A stretch of 64,000 bases of DNA from Diploscapter coronatus (taxonomy: Eukaryota; Nematoda; Chromadorea; Rhabditida; Rhabditidae), in assembly GCA_964036155.1 (NCBI GenBank), contig OZ038423.1, forward strand, positions 53,335,249-53,399,248. The letters run 5' to 3'. Made by a program: the position numbers and the translations under genes. The notes below the pieces were generated by a model. The model saw only the letters and a program-made list of their open reading frames with translations, was not told the DNA's origin and ran no database searches. How positions within the stretch are numbered: the first letter of the stretch is position 1; the number at the start of each line of letters is the position of its first letter. This document shows, one piece after another, positions 46,341 through 58,900 of this stretch.

Positions 46341-49300
46341 ATGACTTCCCTATATTCTATTCTATTGAATTTTCTGACAGTTCTCTACCTCTGCATCGTC
46401 TCTGCCCTCTCTTCATCTGCCCCTTCCATATGCCTCTCCAGGAATTTTCAAGATATCGTTCACGTCTCAAATGTCGATGACTACTTATTCTATGGACTTA
46501 CACAGGCGAGTAATTGCAATGAATGGAAGTGAAAACACAAACACAATGTTATTTTCAATGTTATAGTAATGCAATTTTCTTGATCAACCTTACCAAATTC
46601 GCACTTTTATCAGCGAAGATCAGAGTTTCTTGTATAATTCACCAGTTCACCATGATCACCATACGCAAAATTCGCCAAGTTTTAAGGCCGGATAGTGTAG
46701 AGAAAAGAAAAAAGAACTGGCCAATTTTGAAAATGGTGATCAAGGTGAATTAGTGGAAAATCTAGAAATATAGGAGCTCGAGGATCAGTAAGATGCTAAA
46801 AATTAATATAGAAATGATCGACATAATAGTTTCGTTGATTTATTTTATTTAGTTTCAGGACTGCCAGATATTCTTTGTTCGCTCTTATCAAATTCCCCTG
46901 CTAAAGAAGTTGCGAGTCAATAACCAGAATCCCTACTGCTATTCTAATTTGGCCCAACTTCATGTCCAGGTAATTTATTTCGGGATTTGAATCGATAAAA
47001 TATTTTGCTTCAGTCTCCGACGAGCTTGTTGCTGGTTTTCATGCAAACAGGCAATCGAGTCTGTACTCTCGAAGTTCAAATTCCTAGTCAGCAGATGATA
47101 TTCGGGGATCATATATTCAGGTTAAACTAATGTACAATTCAGATGAAAAACAATATATAATTTAGCTACTCCTTGTTGGCTTCCCTTCCATATGCATCAT
47201 GTTCTCACTCCTCCAGAGATTCTGTCCAATTTCTACCGGATCTATCATATATGGATACTGTTTACAAGGTAATGCGTACATTTATCGCTAGAAGCCAAGT
47301 TTTGGAACCAAGCGCATGATGTTTCCATGAAATTTAATGTCACTACTTAAACACATAGCATGATGAAATTTTTCGGATAGTGGCAATTCTTTGAAGAACT
47401 TTTTAATCACCAATTGTTATAAATATTTCTCATCTTACATATCTTAAATTCAAATTTGATTTGAAAATTGTTAAATTTACCGATCTAAATATATTTCTTC
47501 AGGACGTGATATATTTCATCGATCCCCGCTCTAAAGACAAGGAATGGACAGTGCACCAATTTAAGCTCTCTCCAGACGGGTTCCTCAAATATCTCACCAA
47601 ATTGAACATAACCAATTATGCTCATTGTAAGCTGAAACTATGAAGATAAGAATTTCAACACTAGCAATTTTATGTGCAGTAAAATCGACTCCTGCCAGCG
47701 AATATATGGTTGCTTTGGATATTCAAAGAAAGTTTCTCTACAAATATAACAAACAGGACAACTCGCTGCACTACGAATGCTCTTATGATTCACTATTTAG
47801 GTAATGAGGAAGTATTACATTTTTATCGTCAATAATTGAACGCTATGTATTGGTTGTCCCAATGGTCAAACTCTTTCCTTTTGGCGAAATTCCATGTCGA
47901 ATTACAAAGGTTCAATATAAAGCTTGTGACTATGGGTCATGGTAAACTCGTTCATTCTTATCTAGCTCCGTGAATTTTTACTTTGATACATTTCAATGCA
48001 AACCCAGATCACTATGTTAAAAATAGGACAAACCAAAATAATCTTTGGAAATGCCCCGTTGTTCAATAAAATTGGTACCCAGAAAAAATTCGTATGGTTT
48101 CTTTTGTTTCCATACTATAACAGCCCTATATCGTTAGGCTAGAGAGCATGCGATATGGAGAGAGGTAAAAAATTTCCCTCGAGGGAGGAACGTCACACGG
48201 AGTTTCAGTGTTAAGATTATATCACCTTTGGCAGAGCGACTAAAGTGTCTGCGGTTGCTAACAGACATAAGCATTAGCTCAAGTTTTCAACCCATTCAAT
48301 TTTGACCAAAAATACAAGCTATTCCCTCCTTGAAAACTAGTGTTAGAAGAGAGAGGGAGGAAAAGATACCATACGGATTTTTCCTGGGTACCGACTTGAT
48401 TGAAATAGAGGGCAATTGAAACGATAAATCCATCATCTTCAACTCTTCCTAGTTAAAAATACTATTTCATGGAATTTAATCAGTAAATTCAACTTCTGCA
48501 TTCAGAAAGGATCACGTGAAATCTCACCGCTGGAATCTGGCAGATCGACCTCTCGGGCTGCATTTGAATGGGTTCGCTGCTGAGAAGCATGCTCTCATTT
48601 TCTCAGAAATCGACAGAACGGTGAGATTTACGAATATCAAAATTAATAGCGATATTTTCCCGTATCAGGCATCGCCCCCAGTTAGCAGGATTTATTCCCG
48701 AAACAACAAGGACGGCAGTCAGCAATATACTTGCCTGGGGGAGATTCCATTCAGTTTCGATATTGGAATATTGAAATATTCGAGTCTGGCTGACATGAGC
48801 AAAAAGCCGCTTATGTCAATAGGTAAATTATAAATTTGGCACTAATTGTCAGTGATTATAAATTTCAGGAGACAAAAAGCTAACGACGAAGCGTCCACCA
48901 TCGAAATTGGCACAGCACAAAGATAAAGAGAAATCGACAACTTTGGGTTCAACAGCAATGACAACAGAGACAGGGGAAAGGGAGGTTGGAGAGATTACAC
49001 AGACCGAATCGTACAATACGGTAATGAATCAGATATCAGATAAATGCCTATAAAATAGTGAATTTTAGATTCCAAATGCTGAAGCTTCAACCGAGCAAAT
49101 CGAGATCGAAGATGAATATGACGTGAGTTCGACTGAAAAGGAGCCAGAGGAAATTGGGCGGATTCTGAAGACTGACGATGATGAAATGATTGAGGAAGAG
49201 GAAGAGGAGGAAGCAGAAGAGAAGGAAGAGACAACTACGATGGTGAATGAAGAGAGGACCATAGAGGGGACACCACATCAAAAGGGGAATGTGTCCTCGC

Positions 49301-49413
49301 TCCACAATGAAAACGAGACAAACACTAAACTAGGGCAGAATCTAAAATTGTCAATTTCTGCAATCATAATTTACGCCATTATTATTGCACTTAATTTATC
49401 AACTATTTGTTAG
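46341..49413 (+). CDS. Unrecognised secreted, probably GPI-anchored protein
   Basis: Ten exons can be chained in frame (46341-46505, 46859-46969, 47014-47120, 47166-47268, 47503-47626, then about 47681 on, to 49413). Residues 1-25 (MTSLYSILLNFLTVLYLCIV, SALSS) are a signal peptide. A globular domain of some 270 residues follows with scattered cysteines (DCQIFFVRSYQIPLLKK, VIYFIDPRSKDKEWTVHQFK, FLYKYNKQDNSLHYECSYD, LADRPLGLHLNGFAAEKHAL) and a feel of a beta-propeller, which I cannot prove. Then comes a Thr/Lys-rich and very acidic stalk with a Glu run (about 49190-49230). A hydrophobic C-terminus (SISAIIIYAIIIALNLSTIC) with nothing after it fits a GPI signal. Intron 1 starts with GC. No known family recognised. 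Confidence 0.7.
46634..46762. repeat. Short MITE-like repeat, copy 2 (intron 1 of the 46-kb gene)
   Basis: The ends ataattcaccagttcaccat and gtgaattagtggaaaat are inverted repeats. The inner gatcacc/ggtgatc also pair. The unit aligns to 28920-29046 along its length. Confidence 0.7.
48071..48396. repeat. Fold-back element in an intron of the 46-kb gene
   Basis: The left end attggtacccagaaaaaatt, then cgtatggtttctttt, is the near-perfect reverse complement of aaaagataccatacggattt, then ttcctgggtaccgact. Terminal arms are about 35 nt, the total about 326 nt. Confidence 0.75.
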
Positions 49414-49978
49414 ATTTGTCGGAAGAATAAATATTGCAAAATCTAAAATCTCATGTATTATGCACACAATCACAAGAATGAATACATAAATCAACTCCGT
49501 TTTTGAGGAAAAACAACGGAAAATATTGGAACCTGTACTTAAAAATCGCTGGAATCATAGATAATTGAATTGGAAATGCTGCATGAACGAACGGCGATGT
49601 TTGAAATCGAAGCATCAAGGCAGAAAAGGGACTAGTCATCACTTGAAATTGAAATGTTGAAGTGAAATGAGATAATTTAGGAACAAATAAATATGAAAAG
49701 TGATTAGTGATAGGTGCATGGAAATTCCAAAGGCACTAGTGAGGTCATCAGTTACGAAGAAAAGCTAAACGATTTGAGGGAAACTATGCAATCTCTTGCA
49801 TGAATCAAATTCAATGTAAAAAGTGGTTTTGTTAAAATAAGAAAAGTTCTTTCGAATAAAGCTTAAGATGCCATTGTAGTCAAGATAAAACTGAATATTA
49901 CAAGTAATAGTTCACAAATGAATCGTAAAATAATAATAAAATAGTCGCTTCCGAGTTTCAAAGTAAATCTCTTTACAA
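49414..49978. other. Convergent 3' flanks
   Basis: AT-rich with AATAAA soon after the plus-strand stop (about 49426). No coding signal; the frame 49451-49642 (-) has no splice context. Confidence 0.5.
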
Positions 49979-52900
49979 TCAGACATCAGTCGGAGGCCTC
50001 GGGGGAAGTGGGGGAGGAACGTATGAAGACAGGGAACTGGTTGATGGCTTGCGGATACGAATTCCTAAAAAATAAATGATTTTCCAAGTTCCTAAATAGA
50101 ACTACTGCAGCTTACCATCCAACGAACTGTTAGCTTGTTTTCGGATTTTCATTGCGATCGATGACAGAGAAATGGCAGAGTCTCTCCCCAGAGAGGATGA
50201 AGGAGAGATGGGAGGAACTGAGAGATTATGATCGGTTGATAGGCGGGAAACGCTCGGACTGAAAATATTATTCTCAATAAGTCCAAGTAAATTTAGTATC
50301 CCTTACATTTTCTCGACAGTTAAAGGCGTGGTGCTGCCTCGCTTGGATGAAGGAGCAGTCAGCATCTGCATCGCATTGAAGGCACGGGCTTTAAGGGTGC
50401 TTGAAGACCTGGAAAAATATTGGTATTTTATATTGATGAGCAAAAAATTCTGATTCATTAATTTATTTTTCTAATGGATGCGCGAAGTTGAACTTCATTT
50501 CGAATTAACGAATTTTCGAGTAAATACTTACCCAGTGGCAGATTCCCCTTCAGTATGTCTCCTCTCCTTGTCTTCGTTCGAATGAACAGACAATCGGATC
50601 GAAGTTCCTGGTGGCAAAATGGAAGTCTGCAAGGTGTTCATTCAAAATTTTCAGATAATCAATTTCTTACCGTCTTTCCATATCCCTCTTCGATGTACCT
50701 CTTGTGCTCTTCATAGGCATCCACCAAACTGCCGTGAATCAATTTGTCCGACTCATCCACACAGTGCTTTGAATGAATGTAAATGCAGTACTCAAGAATT
50801 TCAACCTAGAAAGATTTTGGTTATTTCAATTCTTATCTTGGCTAAGAATGGATATTTGGAGAATGTATGACATACTGACGTAGAATAAATTCGAAATGAG
50901 GTAGGAAATATAGGAAGTTATTCATTTTATCACATGTCAATATATGCATGCATGCCATTCGTTTCCAATTTATTGAAAATATCTACCTGTTCGACAATAA
51001 GCGCACTCAACTCCATCACCAGAGCCTTCTCATGTGCCTCACAAATATTCGCGCACTCGTCGGTGAAATAGACCTGTAAGAAAAACATTTTCCTTCAAGC
51101 TCAACTCAAATTTTCAAATAAACCTCGTAGTTCTTGATTCCTCCCATAACAGCAGCCCTGACGACCCCCATGATCGCTCCGGACAGTTTCTTGAGCGAAA
51201 TGGAAGTGTTATGTTCGATGGACTTTCCCATCTCCCTCAATTCCTTGTTCTTTCGCTGCATTTGCTCGACCGAGTGCTGCAGGGGACTGATCAGAATGGG
51301 TTCAGATATGTTCGAGATCTAAATGAAAGAAATAATTTTAGGTTGAGAAAAATGTTTACAAATATCAACTTTCGGTCTATACATAGATAAAAATGAAAGT
51401 TCACGAAATTCATGAGTGCTGCATGATCTAAAGACTATTCATCGGTGTCAATTCTATTCTTTCGAGAGTGTTATTTCATATAGAAGTTCATAGGCAATGT
51501 TTGATAAAATGTAATTTACTTCGCTGCATCGGAGTTCGCAAGGCAGACTCTCGAAAGTGTTCAGTTTCCTTCTGACAATCCACATCCTCAGGACTTCATT
51601 TGATTCGTCTATTCGAGTCCATTTCGTGTCTCTTCTTTCCTCAATTCGACTGTATTCGAAATGGCGAATCTGAAAATGATCATTGTTTATAGCTGCAAGA
51701 CAATTCCTATTGAATGTTGTTGTTCACAACAAACAGACATAAAATGCTCACATTATAATGCCGATAGTATCCTTTGATTGCAGGATTCGCATCGTAGCTG
51801 TCTTCGAAAGGACATGGCTCGCCCATTGGATCCAGGTTGAAGATCTGAAGGTTATATAACTTTACGTTTCAAGGTAAAATATAAAACCATGCCTGTATAT
51901 GTTTTCCCTCTGAATTTGTCAAATGAGAGCAATCATCCATCGATTTGATGTGCACTGCATTGCCAAAGGCCTGGAAGATCATTATTACTAAATACGAAAA
52001 ATGCAAATATTCAAGTTAGTAATTGAAGAAAAATGTAAAAGGGCATCATGTTTGACAGTTTGTTACGTTTTTCTATGAAAAGTTCAAGCAAAAAGAAATA
52101 GGTTCTATGCTACGATATATTTCGGGAAAAATCCAACCTCTCCAATTCTCTGCACGAAATCGACATGTCTTTCGAGTCGATTGCTTCTGAACACAAATCT
52201 GTGTCCGTCTAGATACGAGGGGAATCCTTTGCCATAAAACGCAACGAAATAGTAATAGTAATGGGCACGCTCTTCTTTGTCTATCTTTCTGTACAAGGAA
52301 GAGATTCTTTCCTGAAATATTACAAGTTTCCTCGAGAAGTTGGTAAGAAGTTGTACCGTGAGATTCGATAGTTTGACATAATCGATGATGATTTCTTCAT
52401 AAACAACAGAAAGCTGCCTGAAATTGAGTATTCGTTCCTTGATACTCCCCTAAAACTCGTACTTGAGGATTCGAATCGCGTCTTCCCACAAATCTCCCTT
52501 ATCGAACAGATTTGCAGCCTCCAACAGCAGATTCTCTTTCAGCTGCCTCTCCGTTGCGCAATGTCTGTTCAAGCCGCGACGAATCAGATAATCGGGCAGT
52601 TTGTCGTCAGACCACTCAATTAGGACGTTATTAAATGGTAGTAATTTGAAAAATAAATGACTCGAGAAGAGCAGTAAAAAGGAAAATAAGAAAGAAATTA
52701 ATTGATTAGAGAAGGAGAGTTGGTGCACAATGGCATAATGATAAAATTCATTTTTGAGTTGGACAAAAATACAAAATGATGAAACGCAATAGAAATTGGT
52801 AGGAGTTTTATGGGAGCAATAGTTTCTTCATTTTTTGCATTAGAACAATTCCAGAAAAGCATTTTTCCACTTTTCATCACGATACTCCATCATTATGTAA

Positions 52901-55900
52901 TTGTTCAAATTGACAGTTTGAGCACTTTTTGAGAATTGATTTCCTTTCGGAAGCCAAAAACTACGGAAAATACTCACGGTAAGCATGGTGGTGTGCCTGA
53001 GCAGAGTCTTGGCAGCTTCCAACTCGTTTGAGTGCAGAATGTGCAGATCGTACAGCTTGTAGACATAGCTCACATACAGCTCGTGATGCCCGAACTCCTC
53101 GTAGTATCTCTGCAATTCGGTCGTCAGTTCAACCGATTACTGTTCATATATACGAACCAGCAGTTGAATCGTCCTGCTCATGACATTCTCGATGCTGTCG
53201 TTCTGCTCCCTGATCTGTCTGTACTCGAACAGATGACTCAGCAGTCTGTCCACTCGGTCAATCAGCTCCTCTCCTCCTTCTTCCCACAGCTCTTTCGCTG
53301 GACTGAAAACTCGAATAGTCGGTGTCAAAGATCCGAGGAGTGAAGTTCCAGGATTTTCAAGATAAAAAGATACCAGGTTTTTCTTTTCATTTCTTTTCTC
53401 CTCTTGCTTCCTCATATTATTTCTTAGAAAAACCGGTGTCTTTTTCTAGGAGCCGTATACATAAGTTAACTTCAAATTTCTAAATGGGAAACAATAATGC
53501 AACATTTCATAAATCCTCTTTCAGCCTTTCCAATCCGATAAAAAATAAAAAAAAGAAAGGAAAAGAACTTACAGGCATAGTGATTTGAATACCTTGACGA
53601 AATTGGCTTGGAACGTGGGAGTGCCTTGTCCTTGCTCGATGTACAAATCCAGTTTTGTGATGAGTTCGGTGGCAAACTAAAAGAGCATGCTTGAAAATTC
53701 GTCATTTCGTTGGAATTACACAACCTTAAACTCGATAATCTTCAATATAGTTCTTTTTAAATAAATTGATCTTCATGACTATAGAAACTCTAACCTGATC
53801 GAAAGTCCTTTCAGAATTGGAAGAGACTTCAGTCTGCAGCATGTCGAAGAAGACGGGAATTGTTGCCAGCTGACTTTCGTTGTCTTCCAGCAGAGCCACT
53901 TTCAGGAAAGGACCAACCAGCTCTGGGATGTAATTTAGCTTCTCGATTGCTGAAAATACTCAGAAATTCGATAAAGAGTGATAGATTTCCCACGTGAAAG
54001 CCTGAACCACATGCTTCTGAAGTCGTGCGTGGCAGCCTTGATGAGCTTCCTCTCCGTGTCCGTCGCCATGAACTCGTCCACATCCCTCAGCTGTTCCACA
54101 AACGTTATGCAGGTCTGCATGAATTCCTTCCAAATCTGAAAACTTCAGTAAATCACAAGAGAAAAATACAATGGAACTCTTACATCAGGTGAGAAGTTTT
54201 CCTTGGAGAAGTAATTCTGGATAGCTGACATCACAAATCGAAGAGCCTTGTGGATCGTTCTGAAATTCCGAGTTAAAAATGCGCAATGGATTTCGATAGA
54301 GGTATCAGATGGTTATTAAATTTTCAAAAATTTTACTCCATGTTTATTAGATATGTTACCATCATATCAAATTACGTTCCTTTCAGAACGCTCAGATTCA
54401 CCCACTTGTTCTGTGTGATGATCATCTGTCTCCAGGTGGAAGAGAAGGGTGGTCTGGCGAGCATTTGTCTGCACATCTGGAGCATTTCTGCAAGGAAGTC
54501 CCTTCTGTCCAGCTCTGTCCTCTTCTCGTCCACGGAGGCACTGAACATCGCTGCTGACATCTTGTCGAGCAGGGCCAGAATCACAGAGAAGAATCGGCCG
54601 CGAACTTCATCTGACTGAAAAAGACTGAAATGAATTTAAGAAGGAAAAAATTCGCACATTTTCATGCTGAGTGACAATGACCATAGCTTGAACGAGGGGT
54701 CTGTACAGCTCTGTGATAATCGCATTCAACTCTTCGTCAGAACCAGACTCCTCTCGGAATTCATCGTCAATTGGCTCTAACGGGAACAATGCTTCGATCA
54801 GAACACCGATGATTACTGAAATTACTAGTATAGATTACATTATGGAAAACGGTAAATTGAAAAATGCACTATTAGAATGTAAGTCTAATGTGTGTCATAA
54901 TAGTTCTACTATCATGAATTCTTATTCCAAGAATTCCTCTTCATTTCTTCTAACTGTTCAGCCTGATTATCTGAGCAAGTTAATCACCCAGTTTCCTTTG
55001 TAAAGGCCTAAGATGAAACGACTAAACCGTCCTCGATAAACTCCGATATTATTAGCAATATTGGAGTGAACTGATCAATCGTCGTCTTATTTCATTTAAT
55101 AAATATTTGTGCATAAAGCTCTAACCTAAACCATTATTCAAAATCGCTTAGAAAAGTTAGAAATACATCCTTGTTTTCTAAAAAATTTGCATTCCCTATG
55201 CACGATTTTTGATAGTAAGTGAAAATTACAAAGCTAGTCTAAAAATCTCACAAATCTAAATAATAATTTCCAATTTCTGTATTTACATTTTTCAATCTAA
55301 CAAAATAATCCAGAAGGAAGAAAATTATGAAATTTAGTGATTTACCTGCACAATCAGTTGCACACTCCATAAAAGTACTTATTTGAGCAAAGGAATCAGG
55401 ATCCAGATGATCCTGCATAATTTGGATGCAGGCTGGCAGAAGAACGGCACGACATTTCGGGTTCTGAATAGAATCGAATACACTATGGAAATAATAAGAT
55501 CTCATTTGTAATTGAAACGAGTATGGCTTGGTTTGAAAGAACTAACCCATTACTATCTAATTTTCTCATTATTCTTTCATTAGTAAGGAAAATATTGTGG
55601 CCTACTTTGAAATAAAAAGAAAACCTACAGCAAACAATTCTGTTCCAATGAGTTGGCTGATGAATGACAGCCTCTCGCGAGCGACGATGTTCTCTCCGAA
55701 GTTGCCCAGAACATCAAGGATAAAATTGCTGAAAGAAAGAAAATCAAGTGAATAATAAACGAAACGAGCTGATCTAACCACAATCTGTCGACATCGAGAC
55801 TGTGGCTCTTGTAGATAGGGTCGATGATGGTCGGCATGTGTCTGAGAGCCGTGTTCTGCACGTTCATTCGCTCTCTCGACTCAGACATGAGGGAGACAAG

Positions 55901-58900
55901 GGAACGAAGAACACTTCCCAACTGGGCCGAGAACAGGGCAGTGAAGGTCGGGTCGGTGTTGAAGCTGAAATAAAGCGAGTTTTCATACGAAATGATATAT
56001 TGAAAAAGGCTGAAAATTTCACATGAAAGGAAACACGCTTTAATCCAAATGCAGCAGAGAAGCGATTCAAAAATCAGCTTCTCATTTGCAGTTTGATCAG
56101 AGTATTCTTATGTAAATTTACTTCGATTACGAACTAGCTGTAAAAATTCTCACGTTCTGGAGCATTTCATGGACTGCATGATCAGTCGGAAAATCGAGCC
56201 CATTTCCTTCAACGAGTTTCGCGTCTTCTCGTTGTTATTCTGCACAGCACTTTCGATGTAGTGGTTCAAGCATTGGAGTAGTTTACTGAAATAAAAAAAA
56301 CCTTTTTCTTGGTTAAAATTGCAAATATCACCAAGGTTAATGAAGGAAAAGGACAGAAATAGGAGGCTTTTGAAATTTTTGCTAACAACCCTGCGATAAA
56401 TCCGGGCCAATAATAAATTATTTCCCATGGAAAGTCACTCACAAAGCTGCCGTTTCGTAAGGGAATCTCTGAATGTAGGTATCGAGAATGGGCAGATATT
56501 CCGCGAAGGCTTGCTCGTCTGAACATTTACACAATTTTAATTAAAAAAGAAAAGAAATATTTGGACTACCAGTAATTCTGAGGACAGCGACAATGACATC
56601 GAAGGCAGGCAGAAGGAGGGAGTCCTTGTCCTCCCATAACTCGAACAGACTGTCTAACAGGGGATGCATGAAACGCATCATCTGGACGATAGAAGATAAA
56701 ATCAGTCGTTTAAGAATAAGTTCTCACATCGACTTTCGTCTCCCCAACGGGTACAGACAGAGCTTGCAGAGAGGACTGAAGAGTGCTGGCGTTCTTTCGC
56801 CATTGCAGAATGTTACGCAGGTGGTTGTTCTGAAAAAATAATAAATGTTTCCAAGGATACTTCCATCGTCGTTTGAAATACGAAGATAATCAAATATTTT
56901 AAAATCATGATTCGTCTATAATTCTTGTCGCAATCAAGAGATATGTGAAAACATAAACAAAATCTTCACCCTACCTGTGTAAGAATAGTGGAACATGCCC
57001 TGGTTGCGATGTTGATAGAGCTTTTCTCGCTGAGAGTGAATCCATTTGCGTGTGGCTTCATGCCGTTCGTCGCGATTTCCTTCAGCAATCTGCAAAGTCA
57101 TTTCAATTCTCGTATTTCATCAGAAAACTCGCTTCTTGGTATGCGGCAACTCCATGTAGGAAATGTTCTCGTCGTCGAAATGAGTGGATTCAGTCTTGTA
57201 GACGAGGAGTTCGTGCTCGCCATCGGCAATCAGAGAGGCGTCTCGGAGAATGTGGGCGTAGGCGAGGGCTATTGGACCCTGAAAATTGACGGAAATGTAG
57301 AATAAAAATCTGACTGAAAATTTGCCTTTTCAAGTTTGCTCTTGTCGTATGGCTTCCGAGAATACAGAGCAATTCGAAGAAAGAGATCGTGATTGACTGC
57401 TTGAGGCAGAATTATCTGAAACGATAGTACTCAATTTTAGTTCCGATTAACTGAAAGCATACCTTGACTTTTTCATGCCATTGCGGTTTCTCTTCGTGAT
57501 AGAACACTGCAGTTCGATATTCTGATTCGAGTTTTGGACCAGTAGGCATCATTACTTCGAAAATCTGAAAATCGAAATAAAAAATAAATGAAGAAGCAAA
57601 TCTTACGTCTTTGAGAGGATACCCATTTGATTCAACCACACACAGTCTCGCCTCGATATTTCTTTCTTTTCCTGTCAATTCACATCCCGAAAGGACGAGA
57701 TGCAGCTCATTTCGCAATTCCCCTGAAAAGCAAAGAACTCATCCTCAAGAATAAATTTAGAAAAGGAATAATGCCATAAATTAGAAGACATACCAACGAA
57801 TTGCAGTTGATCGAATCTGGCCAGAGTGACCGGGGGATTCTTGCTGTTGTAGAAATGAGGCTTCTTGAGTCGAATGTCGTGTGCAGAGCCCTCAACCAGC
57901 TGGGTACTGATCAAGAAACGGACATCTTCTGAAAATAAAACAAATGAGCTGGAAGAGGGGGACGGTCACTGTGCACCAAAGCAATAACTCCATAGAAGAA
58001 ATCATATATTGGGTACTAAACTTCATTCTGTCACAAGCTTGATACACTTTTTTAAAGAATAATACAATTGTTTGTTTCAAACCACCTCTAATGTGGGAAG
58101 CTTATGCAGATTCCAATCAAAACTCTAGGATGTGATAGAGGATAGAGATAGGATAGGAGTAAGTGGGTAAGGAATAGGGTATGTGTAAGTTCAAGTTAAA
58201 TAAACGTATGAGATGTGGTTATTAAGGCTTCAATACTTTAGTTTAACAATATTGGTGCGCCGTGGAATACACTCGAAGAAAATATGAATTTTTAACCTGA
58301 AGTTCCGGAATATTTAGGCATTTTGCCAGATTGCAGAAACGTCTTCAGAACAGTCGCGAAGTCTTGATCTCTGAAATCAACTACTTTAAAGAACGAATAA
58401 GAATAATCCTAACCTATTGAGGAAAATAACTCGCTCTCTGCCATCATTCGAGATTTCAGGTCGCGAAAACACCGCACTCACTTCCAGAAGATCGAAGGCA
58501 TATTCTGGAAGATGAAATAATGAAATTTGAAAACATGGTTTTTATTCAATGAAATGGAATTCTTAAAAAAACCTTGTTTGCAGTAGTGAGATGAGGGCGT
58601 TGTTTCGAGTGATCGCTTGAGCGAAGTAGTGGACGATTCCACAGGGGCAATCTGATAGACTCGAGTCACCAAAGCGATCCGACGAGATTGATCGGACTTG
58701 GAGAAACACTCAAATTGAAATATTTTTGAAAGTTTTTTTAAATGTCCAACCGAGAATAGAGCTTTGAAATTGACTTCTTTGTTGGTCGGTTCACTGCCTT
58801 TCCATTGGAAGACAAAATCGTCTCTGAATAATAAGCCTTTCTTCCAAGAATCAAAAAGAGGAACAAACGTGAAAAACTGCTTGGCATCCAGATCGTAAAG

